From Tachypleus tridentatus (lineage: Eukaryota; Arthropoda; Merostomata; Xiphosura; Limulidae), in assembly GCF_004210375.1 (NCBI RefSeq), contig NC_134830.1, positions 48,675,094-48,739,093 of the forward strand: a DNA stretch of 64,000 nt, given 5' to 3'. This document shows positions 1 through 20,800 of the stretch, piece after piece. Below the pieces are notes generated by a model that had not been told where the DNA came from, searched no databases, and worked only from the letters and a program-made list of their open reading frames with translations. The translations under genes were made by a program, and so were the position numbers. How positions within the stretch are numbered: the stretch's first letter is position 1; every line of letters begins with the position of its first letter.

Positions 1-622
1 GTTCACAAACAAATCGCTGTATCATTGGGAGAACCCGCATTTTAGTCTTCTAAGTCTGTAAGTTTTACGCGATTTCACCGGGGGCTTGCTTTGATAAACG
101 AATGAATTTTTAACGGATCTCACTATACATCTTGAAATATATATTAGGAAACTTTCTTTCTATAGCAAACTAGAATGATTTATTCTTACACGAAATCGGT
201 TTTAGCTGAAAATACCATGAGGATTTTTCTATAGTTGGGTGTTATGAAGTGATACTGGAATAATCTTGAAAATAATTAATAAAACGAAACTTCAAATTAA
301 AAGTGAAAACACGTTTAGATATTTTAACTAAACAAATAAGTAAGTCGATTCATTTCCGCTTAATTATTTGAAAATAGTTTTGTTGAAATTGTTGATATTG
401 ATAACTTAAAATGAAATAAAATATATTGAACATTTTGCCAGGTTTATTTTTTAACAAATAAAAGTTTCCTGTTTTGATAATTTAATATTTATGAACTGGA
501 ATTTTAAACAAATATTTTCATTAATTACAACATATTTTGCAGGCATGTTTTGTCAGCTCGTTAACTTGTTATACCTCGAATTGTTCGTAATTGAGTAAAA
601 GAAACGTGTCTCAACATGATAA
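1..622. other. Upstream flank, no gene recognised
   Basis: AT-rich sequence ahead of the PCNA promoter. I see no exon of a neighbouring gene, no repeat shared with the rest of the window and no long open frame. Confidence 0.5.
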
Positions 623-673
623 TGCGCATGCGTATGCTGTAGATTAGGTGGCGGGAAATACTGACTTTGGCGG
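623..673 (+). promoter_or_regulatory. PCNA promoter: NRF1-like site and two E2F-like sites
   Basis: Three candidate sites lie 105-155 bp before the PCNA start codon. TGCGCATGCGTA at 623-634 matches the palindromic NRF1 consensus except near its last bases. GCGGGAAA at 651-658 is the reverse complement of TTTCCCGC, a standard E2F site. TTTGGCGG at 666-673 is a second E2F-like site. PCNA is a classical E2F target in animals, so the placement is what one would expect. No convincing TATA box is seen; the TA-rich run just before the ATG is too close to it. The binding itself is inferred. Confidence 0.6.
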
Positions 674-693
674 TAAAGATTTCGCAGTTTTGA

Positions 694-8261
<7,568 letters not shown>

Positions 8262-11200
8262 TTATGGAAGAAACTGAAGTGAAATGCTGGTTTTGGATTT
8301 CAGTCATGTGAATGTAAATAATTCTTGTTTTATTATGTTTCTTCTATATTGAAACAAAAGAAATTTTAAGATAAATGGTGTTTGTTTGTTTTCTTTCACA
8401 TTATTTTTAACACTTGCTTAAACACAGAAAACATACAATTAATCATGAAATTGTAGTGGTATTTATTAAGTACTAAACAAAGTTAAGAAACAAGTAACAA
8501 CAAAGTTATTTTGGTTTGGATCAATCATGACTTGTTTATTAAAAGTCAAAACTGCAAAAACACTATTTAAATAGGACTAATGTTATTTTTATAATTAACA
8601 TCTGCTACTGTAAAATGAGTAATCTCATTCTAAAGGGCTGGATTAACTTAAGGTGTTTGTGTTCCAATTGGTTATCTAGTCTCAAAAATGTTACTTTTAG
8701 TGAAAACAAAAACAGAACAGTTTTACAAAATTATTATCAGTAGTTTCTGTTTATTTTATTTAGATACCTTGAAATAAATTTTTTTGCTTTATAATACTGT
8801 TATGATTATACTGATACACTGTATATTCTCTGCACATTAATTTTCTTGTGGCCGTAATAACAAGTACGAAACAGTCTTGTATTTTGTTGGTGACTGACAG
8901 TGAAAGGCAAAGACATCAAACACAAGTCCCAGATTTCATTTTATATATATTTTTTCTTTACTGTCATATAAGTAACTGATGTTAAAATTAGAAAGGTATA
9001 AGGTTAGATTAGCTAAGATAATGAAAAATAATTATACAATAACCTATGTGGAAAGGGCTGATTTTTGTGAGCTTGGAAAATTGGAAATAGTCAAGTAAAA
9101 TAAAGTGGATGACCATTTCTGGAGTTCATTAGGAAAAAACATTTCTGTTTTCATTGGGGTGTTTTATTGTTTGAAACGAAAATCAGAAATTATAATTCAG
9201 TTCTAAAAGAAGACAAACTTGTGATAGTTGTGTTGGAATAGCAGCTGGCTAAGTGTTGTCAAGTACACAAGCTATGGAAATAATTTAAAGGAAAGTACTT
9301 TTATTTTTGCTATATTAAACTGTTTTGTTTTCTTTCCAGAAAGAGCTTGAAGTGGCTTATTAGATAAAGGCTTGTTAGATCTGAAGTACCTATAAATGGC
9401 CTAACTATCAACTAAAGTAATAAGGTCGTTAAAATTATGAATAACATGGTATTCCAAGCATATAATTCACAGATATGATAATTGCTAAGCATGGAAAAAG
9501 ATGTAGAAAAAAAACAAATATTAGTGGCTTACGAGTTTTAGAGTAACCACTGATAAGAAATGTATATATCTTAAAGTAGGTGTTAGGTATGTATATATAG
9601 TGTACATTACAAACTGGCTAGGCCATCATTAAATTAGCTGAAAACTTGGATTTTGCATGATTTCTTGTTTTATATACAGATTTAAGTTGTAGAACTGTAA
9701 AAGAAATAAGATTACTGCCTGATTGGTCCAGACTTCAATACTACAGTTTGTATAAAAAAGAAATTTTGCTTTAATTAGATCATCTAACAGTTCATTTGTA
9801 ACATTGTCAATTCACAAGCTGTTTTTTTTATTGAGGCTATAACATGAACTGTTTCTTTTTGTATATACAAAGAGGAATGGTAAATGACAAACCTGACCAA
9901 GTAATACCTGCATTGACTTGTAATGATTGTATAATGATCAAATGCTTATAATTATTAAAGTGAAAACTGACAACTTTTATTAGTTTGAAAATGAATTTTT
10001 GTTAGAGTACATCAACATTTCGGTATACACATTGAGTAATTAAGCATTGGTATTGTATAAAGATAAGGTAAAAATGTTACTTGTAGTGCCATTATTTTTT
10101 AATCTGTTGACTGCCAAGTATTTCAGCTGCTACGGCAGCTCCTATGCCGGGTGTTTTTCAGCAAAATTGAGTAATTTTTAAAACAAAGGAAATAAGCAGC
10201 AAATACTATTTTTTCTTTAAGCCAAACTTATAGTAGTACATAAAATGAAGAAATATGTACTAAACATAAAACAATAACTCGTCTGTGGCACTGTGTTACC
10301 GAACGACTTGGACAGCTCGTCTACAGCACTGAACAGGTTAAGTCTTGTAACTTTTTAAAATTTGATGTCTTAAATGTATTTCACTGCCAGTTCTAAATTT
10401 ATATGGAGAACTTTAAATGCTTAACTTAATGGTGCTATATTGTACTCTTATTTTTGTCAAATTATTGAGAGTAAAGAACAATGATGGTAACCAAATGGAT
10501 ATATAGAGTAACAGCATATATAAAAATATAATGTTAATAAAGTTCAGGATAAGTTTTCTTTAACTTGGTAACACAATTGCAGTATCTATTACAACTTGTG
10601 CATCTTGTGTTGTATAATCGTGTTATAAATGTCGCATGTTACTTCACAATTAATTCAGTTATGTGGTTGCCTTTGACATTGTCAGACTTTGTGTAACTTT
10701 GTACACATAAGAATGTTTATATAAGAACATTGAAGGTCAAGTTGTGATTGCAAGTGTTCAGTTAGTATCTTTTGGAAAGCTATTATTTTACTAATACAAA
10801 GGATCATTGCTTTGTCAGACAGGTTGTATTTCTGAAGTAAAGGCATGATGGATCACAGTGTGCCTATGCTTGTCAGCAGTCAGGATACCATCAATTTTGT
10901 ATGGATCACAAATACTGTTGGCCTTCTTACCTACTCTTCATTTGTAGAAATTCTTTGAATTTGGACTGGTAGATTTCTCCACCACTAACCTTGGATTTAT
11001 CTGTAAAGAATGTTTTTAGCTCTTATCACTCCACATTTCATTTCAGTTTATTTCTTAATGGCTACACATTCACCAAAATACTTTTTACTAATGTCTTTAC
11101 AGCAAGATATGTATTAACCTTTGTCTGTTTTATGAAATGTGTAATCTGAGATCCTAAACACCATGGAGAGTCCAGTCTTCTGTGGAAAAAAATTTTAGTT

Positions 11201-12870
11201 TCACATGCTTCTCAGTCTGGTGAAAACCAGTCAGTGCATAAATTATTAACATGTGTATTTATCTTGGCCAAGATAAATTTCACATCGCCTAGTGAAACAA
11301 AATTTTTCTATACCTTGTTCCTCATTGTTTTTGTAATTATTTACCAGAGCTGTGTAAATATTTATAATTTAACCCTGCTTTTTTATGGGTATTTTCGAAG
11401 TGATTTCCTGTCTTAGTGCTATAAGAAAATAGTGTTTCACAACCAGTAATCCTTATAACACGAATCTTCTATGTTACTGCAGTATCCCGTTGATCGTAAT
11501 AAACATTACTATGTTCATGAATGTATCTTTCTGCTCACGGTAGGACTCATCACAAGATAAGAATATTAACATGTTAGTTAATTCAAATTATACATTTGTA
11601 ACTAGTTATTTGTTTATAAGTTGTTAATGGGGTCTTGTTAAATAATGCCTTAAGCCTGAAAGTTTTGAAAATGTTTTTGGTTTCAGTTGATTTATATATT
11701 TAAAATGAAACATTTAATATCGTACAATAATACTTTGAAATAATATTGACGTAATTTTTTATATTCTCTCCATGACTTTTAATTGAAATTCCTATGGTTT
11801 TAGTATTTAAGCACATGATTGAGGAAGGATAACTAAATGTTTTATTTTTGGGCACATTGAAGAGAAGTTGGATGATAGAACAGGACAGTAGAATGTTACC
11901 TACTCTATTTTAAAAGCCCAATGAATTATTAGTATTAGTCAGAAATGCCAAGATAAAAACAGAAGTATCTGTAGTAGACAAAACTTGTAGTTTCAGTGTT
12001 GCAGTCAATGATAATACAAAAGTATTAATGAAATCTAAGATGTAATTTTCTCTACATAATGATGCATGTAATCCTTTGTTCCTAATTCCAGAAATCAACT
12101 GGTCATGCTCCTCCCTTAAAAAGGATGTACAAAAGGTTATTCATGCTTTCTGGAACACTTTCACCATACTGATGTTCTCTCTATCTTTTGTAGTTTTCTA
12201 GGATTTGGTTAATTTATTAAGTGCACTACAGGGGATGTGTTGTGTGGGGCCTGTGGTCAAACAGTACTGGACTGATGCTATTTGTGTTATTAAAATTACA
12301 AGGTATGGTTGGAACCGTGTAAGCCTTCACTGACTGAAAGTCCTTGTATTATTATTGTTACCTTATTAGAAAGTATTAAGTTTCATTAAAGTGGGGGTGT
12401 CTTTAGAGATTTTACTTCCAAACCTCTAGCAACTTTGACCCAAATGTTCATAAATTGGTTACAGAAGAATAAGAAAATACAGATGTATGGTTCATCTAAA
12501 TACGAGACTGTCTAAACCACGACTTACTTTAAATAGCACTCATTCATCAGATGATGACTTCTCTTCCAACCATGTTCAAGTTTGTTGATATTCTATTTAC
12601 CTTCAGTGATGGCATGCCCACTATGAGACAATCTATAATGATTGAGTATATAACTTATTCTCTTATCAATGTATTAAATGATTAAAGATTTAGATGTTCC
12701 TGACGAGAGTTATGGAATTGCATATTTAATAAATAGTTTTACAACGCTGCATGAAGGAAGGTCTGAGTAATGTATAAAACAAATTTTACATATCCAAGAA
12801 TGTAAAACAATTTCTCAACTAAAATGCTTTTATAAAAAAGAAACCAAAACCAAGAGACTATTGAAAAGTT
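8262..12870. other. Convergent intergenic region between PCNA and SIRT1
   Basis: It holds the PCNA 3' UTR at its left end and no gene that I can support. Around 10105-10340 is an unusual CG-containing block (CTGCTACGGCAGCTCC and, later, CGAACGACTTGGACAGCTCG) that looks like an old interspersed repeat, though no second copy is in this window. At about 10700-11060 the - strand can be read in pieces resembling a Tc1-type transposase (KIDGILTADKHR...IHHA), but stops and frameshifts are dense and no terminal repeats were found, so that call is weak. Confidence 0.4.
8773..8778 (+). promoter_or_regulatory. Candidate PCNA polyadenylation signal
   Basis: First canonical AATAAA after the PCNA stop codon, 512 bp downstream. 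A weaker GATAAA lies near 8370 and could serve a shorter transcript. Only transcript ends would decide. Confidence 0.45.
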
Positions 12871-12876
12871 TTTATT
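12871..12876 (-). promoter_or_regulatory. Candidate SIRT1 polyadenylation signal
   Basis: AATAAA on the - strand (TTTATT on +), about 2.0 kb after the SIRT1 stop. I found no canonical AATAAA closer to the stop. If used, 12860-14867 is the SIRT1 3' UTR; the small open frame at 13270-13530 in it has no recognisable product. Confidence 0.5.
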
Positions 12877-14432
12877 TACACACGTGTCTCATTTCTATAT
12901 GACCCATGATTACAAATTTAGTCTATAAATATATAAATTGATGCACATTCTTAAATTCTTTATAAACTTAAAGGATACAAAATATTTTTACACACCTTGC
13001 TTAAAACATGAGAAAACCTTATTTGACTACTTAATGTTATGGACTTTTCTCTTTCTTGTAAATATAAACCAATTAATATAATAAAACTGATTGTCAAACA
13101 GTGATTTTTACCCTTTTTTTATGGTATAATGTATAAGCAACTGGTTGTTTATCTGCTTGAACACTGAGCACTCCGTTTGTACAGGTATGACTCATTAAAC
13201 GTACATGGGATTTTATAAAACAATTAAAATACATTATCTTCATGGGTTTTTAAATCATGTCTTTGTTTCTCATTTTTCACTATTAAAATACACCCCCACA
13301 TCGATACAAGATCTTTGACAAAAAATTTCAACTGTAGTCAGTTTGTAATGTGCATTACTAAAGATCATGCAACTTCTCAAGTAGGCTATTATGAAATGAG
13401 TAACAAAAAGATCAAAAACAAGTGGGGGGTTAACTTTTAACCAGCAGGACCTGCCTGAAAATACTACTACCCTGACTAGTGTATCAGTTCTGTAACCATT
13501 AAATGGTAAAATGTAAGTCTCACAAACCATTGTTTAAGACAACAGGTGTGAAGAAGTCTCTTTCCCCTGATTTTGCTTTAGCCAATGTATTTTCAATTAG
13601 AGCTTATGGCTCAATAGTTTACATTGTTTTTGTTTTCTATATTATTATTATTAATACTGAGAACATGATACAATCCTAACATGATTATGCACCATACTGT
13701 CCTTTATGGTTGAAGGTATTTAACAATTCTTGACAAAGATAAACCTGTTACAGGTGAGGTAGACAAAACAATGTCAAGGTTGGTAAATGGAGTATCATGC
13801 TGCACACGTTGAAGATAAAACCACTTAAACCTAACCTTTCATACTAATAAATCCACCTACATTTTACTAATTTCCTAAAACAATCATCATTTCCCTACTT
13901 ACATGCTACAAGATAGCAGTTTTTACTTTTCAAGTTAGTTCTTTTTAGTTAAAGACTAGCTCCAAAAACAACAGTTGTTCACTTGAACATTTCTACAAAC
14001 AAGTAATACAGCTTCAACCAGAACCTTGTAGTATTCCATTTACAATGCAGTGTTTTCTGCTGTAGGAAACCAACTTAATTTCAGTTGCTATTCAGACAGA
14101 TTCAAATAAAACCTGTAATATTATAAAGGGTTAGCTAAACATTTCAACAAGTATCATTCTGACAGATTGGGAATTATTATTCAAAACAAACTATATATTC
14201 AAACTACTGTGGGTCAATTAAACATTTAATGGCTCTCAGAGTAAAAACATGTTTAATTAGTTTCAGTGTACACTTTCAATACTGATATTTAGGAAACTTT
14301 TTTTTCTGTCAAATGATTTAAAGAACAAGTCAGTGTAATAAAGATTTGTCTGTTTTCTTCCTCAGAATGTTTGCATTATTTTCAAACTTGCTAGATTGGT
14401 GAATGTTTCTCAAAATATGAAACTATAGTGCT

Positions 14433-14556
14433 ATTCACTGATTAATTCTATTGGGAATGAACAAGTCTATGAAACATTCGCTTATGAATTAGTGTCATTC
14501 ACTGATTAATTCTATTGGGAGTGAACAAGCCTATGAAACATTCGCTTATGAATTAA
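14433..14556. repeat. 64-bp tandem duplication in the probable SIRT1 3' UTR
   Basis: Two near-identical copies with a 64-bp period begin at 14433 and 14497, each starting ATTCACTGATTAATTC and ending near TTCGCTTATGAATT. They differ at only a few bases, which suggests a recent local duplication. Confidence 0.85.
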
Positions 14557-14867
14557 ACTATTTGTAGAGAATCGGTGAAGAAACTCGTCACTGATTGATC
14601 ATTATTCTGTACAAACAGCAAACATAATAAATTATCCAGTAATTCACTTGTATGATTTATATAAGGTTTGTTTCTGATGTCTCTTATTAGCACTTCTATA
14701 TATCCAAGATTGTGTTGTCACATCTGATCATTTTAGCATACTAGTGAGTACACGTGTAGTCACATCATCATACGGGCGAGCACACGTGATCACTTCACTG
14801 TAGTAGTGTCTGCATGAAGCAGCAGTTATTGTCCTTGTTCTGTGTATAAATAATCTTTCAACATTCT

Positions 14868-17800
14868 TCATGTTTCAGATATAACCTTACACTCTTGATT
14901 GTCCATAGCCTTAGTGGGAGGGTGGCTGTGTAGTGAATTTGGGGTATGTTCCTTGTCATGACAATTATTTAAATCACCACTGTTTCCTGGATATTCTTCT
15001 GCTCCGTGGAATATATAACGATTGGGAGAGATAAACAGAAAGCTGTTTTCTAAAACAGAAAATGATATTATCACAGGATAGTTTTTAATAAATAAATATG
15101 TACACCACTGTCTGTACTTTACTCAATCTATTCAAATAATAACCACTTAACTGCTTGACATTTTTTCTTTCTACCTGTTCCCATGTTTACCTTGGTACAG
15201 TACTTGTAGCACATCAGAAAAAATTAAAGAAAAACAACCATCTAATTCATTTAGACTTTTGAAAATGTTCTTGGTTCCCTACAATGCTCTATATTACTTA
15301 AAACATACTTTGATTAGTTTATTTACCAATAATAAGTTTGATTTTTAAAAAAAATCAACAAATTGTTTCAAAGCTTTATTTCAAATGAGTGAATTGTTCT
15401 TGTACATGGTAAATGTATTTTTTGTTATATTTTTACACGTTTTTAAATTAACACCTGCCACATGAGCCAGTTCAATGTCTTTTAGTACGAAGCCTAGAGA
15501 GGTCAATAGGGGGTGAAATTCCAACAAACAACACAATTACAATGAAAGTACGACATGATGAAATATGTATTGATTATACTCTGGTAGTATTATATTGGAC
15601 ATATATATTTACTCTTCATTGAAAAAGTAAAATTTTTAATTTGAGAACAACTACAGAAATCATTATGTAATGCATTTGCTTCTTATTCAACACTGCCTTT
15701 TGGACATTAGTTTCACAGAATATTAGAATTAATGTGGTCCCAGTCTCCTCTTCTTCTGAAGTTAACTTACACTAGGAGCCTGAATTTTTATGTTTTGAAG
15801 TTAACTACATGAGAGAGCCCAATATTTTATTTTCTGTTCTCAAACCAGTAATCAGTTGATGAATATCCACTTCAACTGATATGTTTGAATACGTTTTTCC
15901 CTAAACTCTCACAGTATAGCTTAAAAAGTACACTTAAGCTATCACATTCACAACTACATCCAATTCTCACATTATTTTACTTGACACTTCACAAGTTATA
16001 TTCTCCTTGCTGGATCTCATGGTCTTGAGTCAGGTCCAACAACCTAGACCTTAAAGATAGTACTAAACATCTTTTTGTTTAATAAAAACAATTCAAACCT
16101 TTCATTCATCAAGATGCTGGGCTGGCTGGTAAAGAGGGTGTTAATACAATCTTTCAATAACATTTATAAATTAAAGAAATTTACAGTTTACGATAAAAAC
16201 ACATCAATAACATTTAATTGTCCAATCATAAATGTACAGATGAATATTACAGTAAACTGTGTTTAGTAAAATAAAGTGTTATTATGTTTCACTCTAGAAA
16301 GCAACAGTGATGTAAGAAGTAAGGTAACCAGTAGCATAACTCACAAAAGTAAGCTAACCAATGCCAAAAAAACTTTTAATTTCAAGACTATATCGTTTTT
16401 TTTTGTTTTTTTTTTACAAATATGTACAACTTGCTAAACCTTGTTTATCAACCTCAGCATTAGAGTTTAGTGAAACTAAATAAAGTTATTCACATGCTAA
16501 ATACTTTGTTCTAAACACGTTTATTTGAAAATACACCGATTAAACTTTATGTATTAATAACAGTTTTTAACATAATAACTTTATCTCTTATTATAAGGTT
16601 ATTTTATGGCCTGCTATGATATTATATTGGAAACCAGCATCCAGTTAGAAATACACTACATATTTGTTAATATTTCACTTAAAATTAAATACCAATAAGC
16701 CTAATGTAAGAAAATGAAATAGATTACTTTAAGCATGGGAATTATGCTATTAGCAGAGAGCAGAACATTTATAAAGAGACAGAAAACCAGTTTCATTTTT
16801 AAAAGATTTTATCTTAAAAAAAAGTGTGGGACCCTGTCATTGTGAATATCTCTTATGTTAACACATTTATATAAAACTAATTCAGTTTATCAATATTCTA
16901 CAATCTTACACCAGCTATTCTTTAATCAAACACATTTTACAAACATAAACTCAGACTTTATTTAATCAAAACTTTTCTATAACATTATTTTTACAGTGAA
17001 GCATTATTTTAATCAAATATATTCTACAATACCATTTACTATTTTATTCTCACATCTCAGATGTGTAAGTAAATAATATATAAATACAGACTTACTTGGA
17101 GGTATGAGCAATGTTGGTTTGTTGGGTTCAGGTTGCTTGTAATCTTGTAGGGTTTTAGATTCTTGATTAATGTTTTTAGGTTTGTGTGATGTTTCTATGA
17201 TAGTTGATGTGTTTTCTGGAGGATCTTCGAGATGGATGTCAGAGAGTTCACTGCACTCACTGCATGTACTCTCTTCTTCTACTAGAGGCCGTGTACTGCA
17301 CAGTTGGCAACTACCAAGCCATCTACTGGATACTTCAAAATTTTCTCTGATTAGGCTAGTGCTAGTGTTTTTCCTACATTGTGAAAAACTTGTTAAGGGA
17401 ACACTTTTTGTACATACTGGTGTTAAACTTGTAAGAGGGTTAGGAAGACATTCTGATATCTGCTGTAACGTAGAACTTTCCTGTTCTACTTCACACCAGC
17501 TTTCCCCAAGCCTATAACAAACATACAGCAAACTAAATACCAATATATTAATTACATTCACAACTTAAATACAACTAAATGAGATAGAAGAAATTCTTTA
17601 AACTAACAGGGAAGCATCTACCTGAATGCCATATGCATTCTACAAGCTCACTTTTCAAAATGTTTTCCTCAAAGAAAAGAAAATCAAACATCTGTTGTGA
17701 AATCAGTGATGTTTAAAATGACACAAATCAGTTGTTTATCATAGCTTTCAATCCAACTCTCTCCAATGAAACTGGATACAATAAATTAACCTTTTTCCCT

Positions 17801-20800
17801 TAAGTATTCATAAAATTTCGCTACAAAAACAAAATTGTTACCAAAGATAAAAGTATTTGTAGAAAGGCCATGAACTGTTGTGAAATCTAGCATCAAAAGG
17901 ATGAGTTTGCTCCCAAACACTAAGAAACCCACTATGGTGTCATTCTGAGCTTTTGACTAGTTACTTGTATGTTGTAAACAGAAGTAGGTGTATATAAGCA
18001 AGTCTTTCCAAAAATGGACAAAGGTAGATGGAGCCACTGTGTTTGATTAAGTAAATGTAGTGATATTCAGCAAACAGAAAAGACAGGAGGTTCTTATTTT
18101 ATACTCTGTTTGTAAAAATTGGTCATTCGAGTTTCTAGTTCATAAAAATCTACAAACTTGGTACTTGGATATCACAAACATCTAACCTGAACCAATGCTT
18201 CATTCAACATACCACATACAAAATATTGATATTTAGGAATTTTTAAAATATTTACTTTAAAATTACAAAATTAAATAGTGTATAATACTAAAATATTAAT
18301 GCTGGCTTTCATAAATACCTGAATGTTTCATGATTTTACTTACATATACTCATATTACACAACACTTTTCCAGATATACCACAACCACTGACAAGTCACA
18401 AGTGTTATGTTACAACTTTTGAAATCTTCCAACCATACAAAAACATTTTCAATGCTTAAATACATGTTCCTGTTAAGAAACCAACTGAAACAACGTCCTA
18501 CCGTTGACATAATTCTTGAATAATAACATCACAGTCTCCAAGTAGCTCCACGTCAAATGTCAAATGCTTAAGACGCTCTCGATTAATCAGAATTTGTGGA
18601 ACTTCAGGAGGTATAGAGCCTGTATAAGGTGTGTTAAGATATTTTAAAATGACAAAGATAAGAACCATACTAAAAACTGAAAATGTTTATTTATGATGAA
18701 ATAAAAAAAATATAATTAATGCAACATATCTTAAAAATAATTCATTGACAATTTATTACAATTTATTATTTGAAAGCCTATATTCTTTCTAATCGTTTTA
18801 GACAAGAAAAAAAACCAGTGTGCCAATACCAACATAAAGAACAATACAGTGTGTTATTACATGAACAAACAATGTGCCACTCGGGTGTGCTAACACTACT
18901 GTAAAAATAAAAACTCATTTCAGTGCATGTATAACACAAAAATACTTTAGTGTGCTAATACCATACCATCACACAAAAAGCTACAAGTGAGCAGATATTA
19001 ACATACAATATATAAATTCTAGTGTACTGATACCAACACAACATACCTCTGAACACCAGTACCAATTTACATGTACTTAACCCTAAGGCTACTGGCTACA
19101 AACTTGTTTAGTAAGTTATGTTACTCTTGTCATATTTCATTCTAAAAATAAAACTAGTGGATGAAATTTTGGAATTTGACAAAATCTTTCCTAAAAGTAT
19201 GTAGTTTCAGCAAAAAAAAAAAAATTATTTAATTTTAACTTTGTTCTTCCATCGATAATAAAATATTCATTTTTCAATATGGTTATCTACACTCACAAGG
19301 TGATTTTTATATGAAGTATAAAAATACTGTTATGCAATTGTAATCCAATCTAAAAAAAACTTCTGATTTAAAAATTATGCCCATAAGTGAAATCTGTAAA
19401 ATGTCTTGACAGGAACATATACATGGAAAGAAAGGAGACTGTAGTGTTTATAGATGTTGCTTATCTTTGGAATCCTGATTGAATAAAACAAATCATATTA
19501 ACTGGAAGTGAAGAAATGATGCTGAAAATGGAGATAGAATAACGTTTGTTTGTTTTTTGAATTTCACACAAAGCTACATGAGGGCTATCTGCATTAGCCA
19601 TCCCTAATTTTGTAGTGTAGGACTATAGGGAAGACAGTTAGTCATCACCACCCATTGCCAACTCTTGGGCTACTCTTTTACCAATGAATAGTGGGATTGA
19701 CCATCATATTATATTGCCCTCACGGCTGAAAGGGCTAGCATGTTTGGTGAGATGGGGATTTGAACCCGCAACCTTCAGATTATGAGTCAAATGCCTTAAC
19801 CCACCTGGCCATGCCAGGCCATATAGTAGTAAGAAGGACAAGTGACCCGAGAAATCAAAACAGAATTAGACAGAATAAAGCACGGTGCATGACATCGATT
19901 CTGGAGAAGAGGGAAATGCTGAAACCTCTAAAACCATTATTGCTATATTCAGCTGTATTGTTTTTCATACTTCACAGATTTCATTTCTGAAGAAAAAAAT
20001 CCAAGTAGTATATTTCTACCAATCAGTACTTTCTGGGACATAATATTTCAAAATTTCGCACAATGCCTATATGGGTCAGTTTTTCTTAAAGTTAATTTTT
20101 TTAAAATTAACAAATAGAAATGTTTACATACTTTTTAAATTTTCATAGAAATCCAGTTGAATATTCACACCTTTCTTATGTGCATAATTTCACATATTTA
20201 TCTTTACACTTTGGTTATTTTTCATTTTCTTTCAAAATTCTTCTGCTATCATTTTTTTGCCTACATAATAATAATTGATGAATTTAAGAAGATGTTTTTT
20301 CAGTAGACTTCCTGCAGAGATATGTTGCCAACACAAGATGGCACTTACAAACATGATCATGTTTATAAAATGTTTCAACATTCAGTTAAACTTATAAAAA
20401 TCATTAAAGCATTCATATATAATTTTTAAAACACACATAATACATAATTAACTAAAATATAAAAGTACAACCTAAATACAATTTAACCATCTCTCTAAGT
20501 ATAGCAGATATAGATAAAAAAACAAAAAAAACCATGGTACATGCCACAATCGATCAAGAAGACAACAATATGAACAGCAGTTACACGTCTGCTGTAATAA
20601 ATACTGGATGAAAGTTTCAAATAAACAACTGTTAGAGTATTGTATAAACCGAGCTCTTTCTAATAACTATATATGCTTGTGTCTACTAACTACATGTATG
20701 TTGTAGATTTTAAGGCAATACAAAGTAGGTGGGTGTGGCAACTGTCAAGGGTTGGAAAATTTATTTCTCTTTCCCAATGAATACAGTTGTATTCACCTTA

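Noticed and set aside
10700-11060. Second Tc1-like transposase relic
   Set aside because: About 20 residues (KIDGILTADKHR...) look right, but stops are dense and no terminal repeats were found; left as a remark only.
17170-17517. 115-aa open frame on the + strand
   Set aside because: It is the antisense shadow of SIRT1 exon 10, which has the correct splice sites and homology on the - strand.
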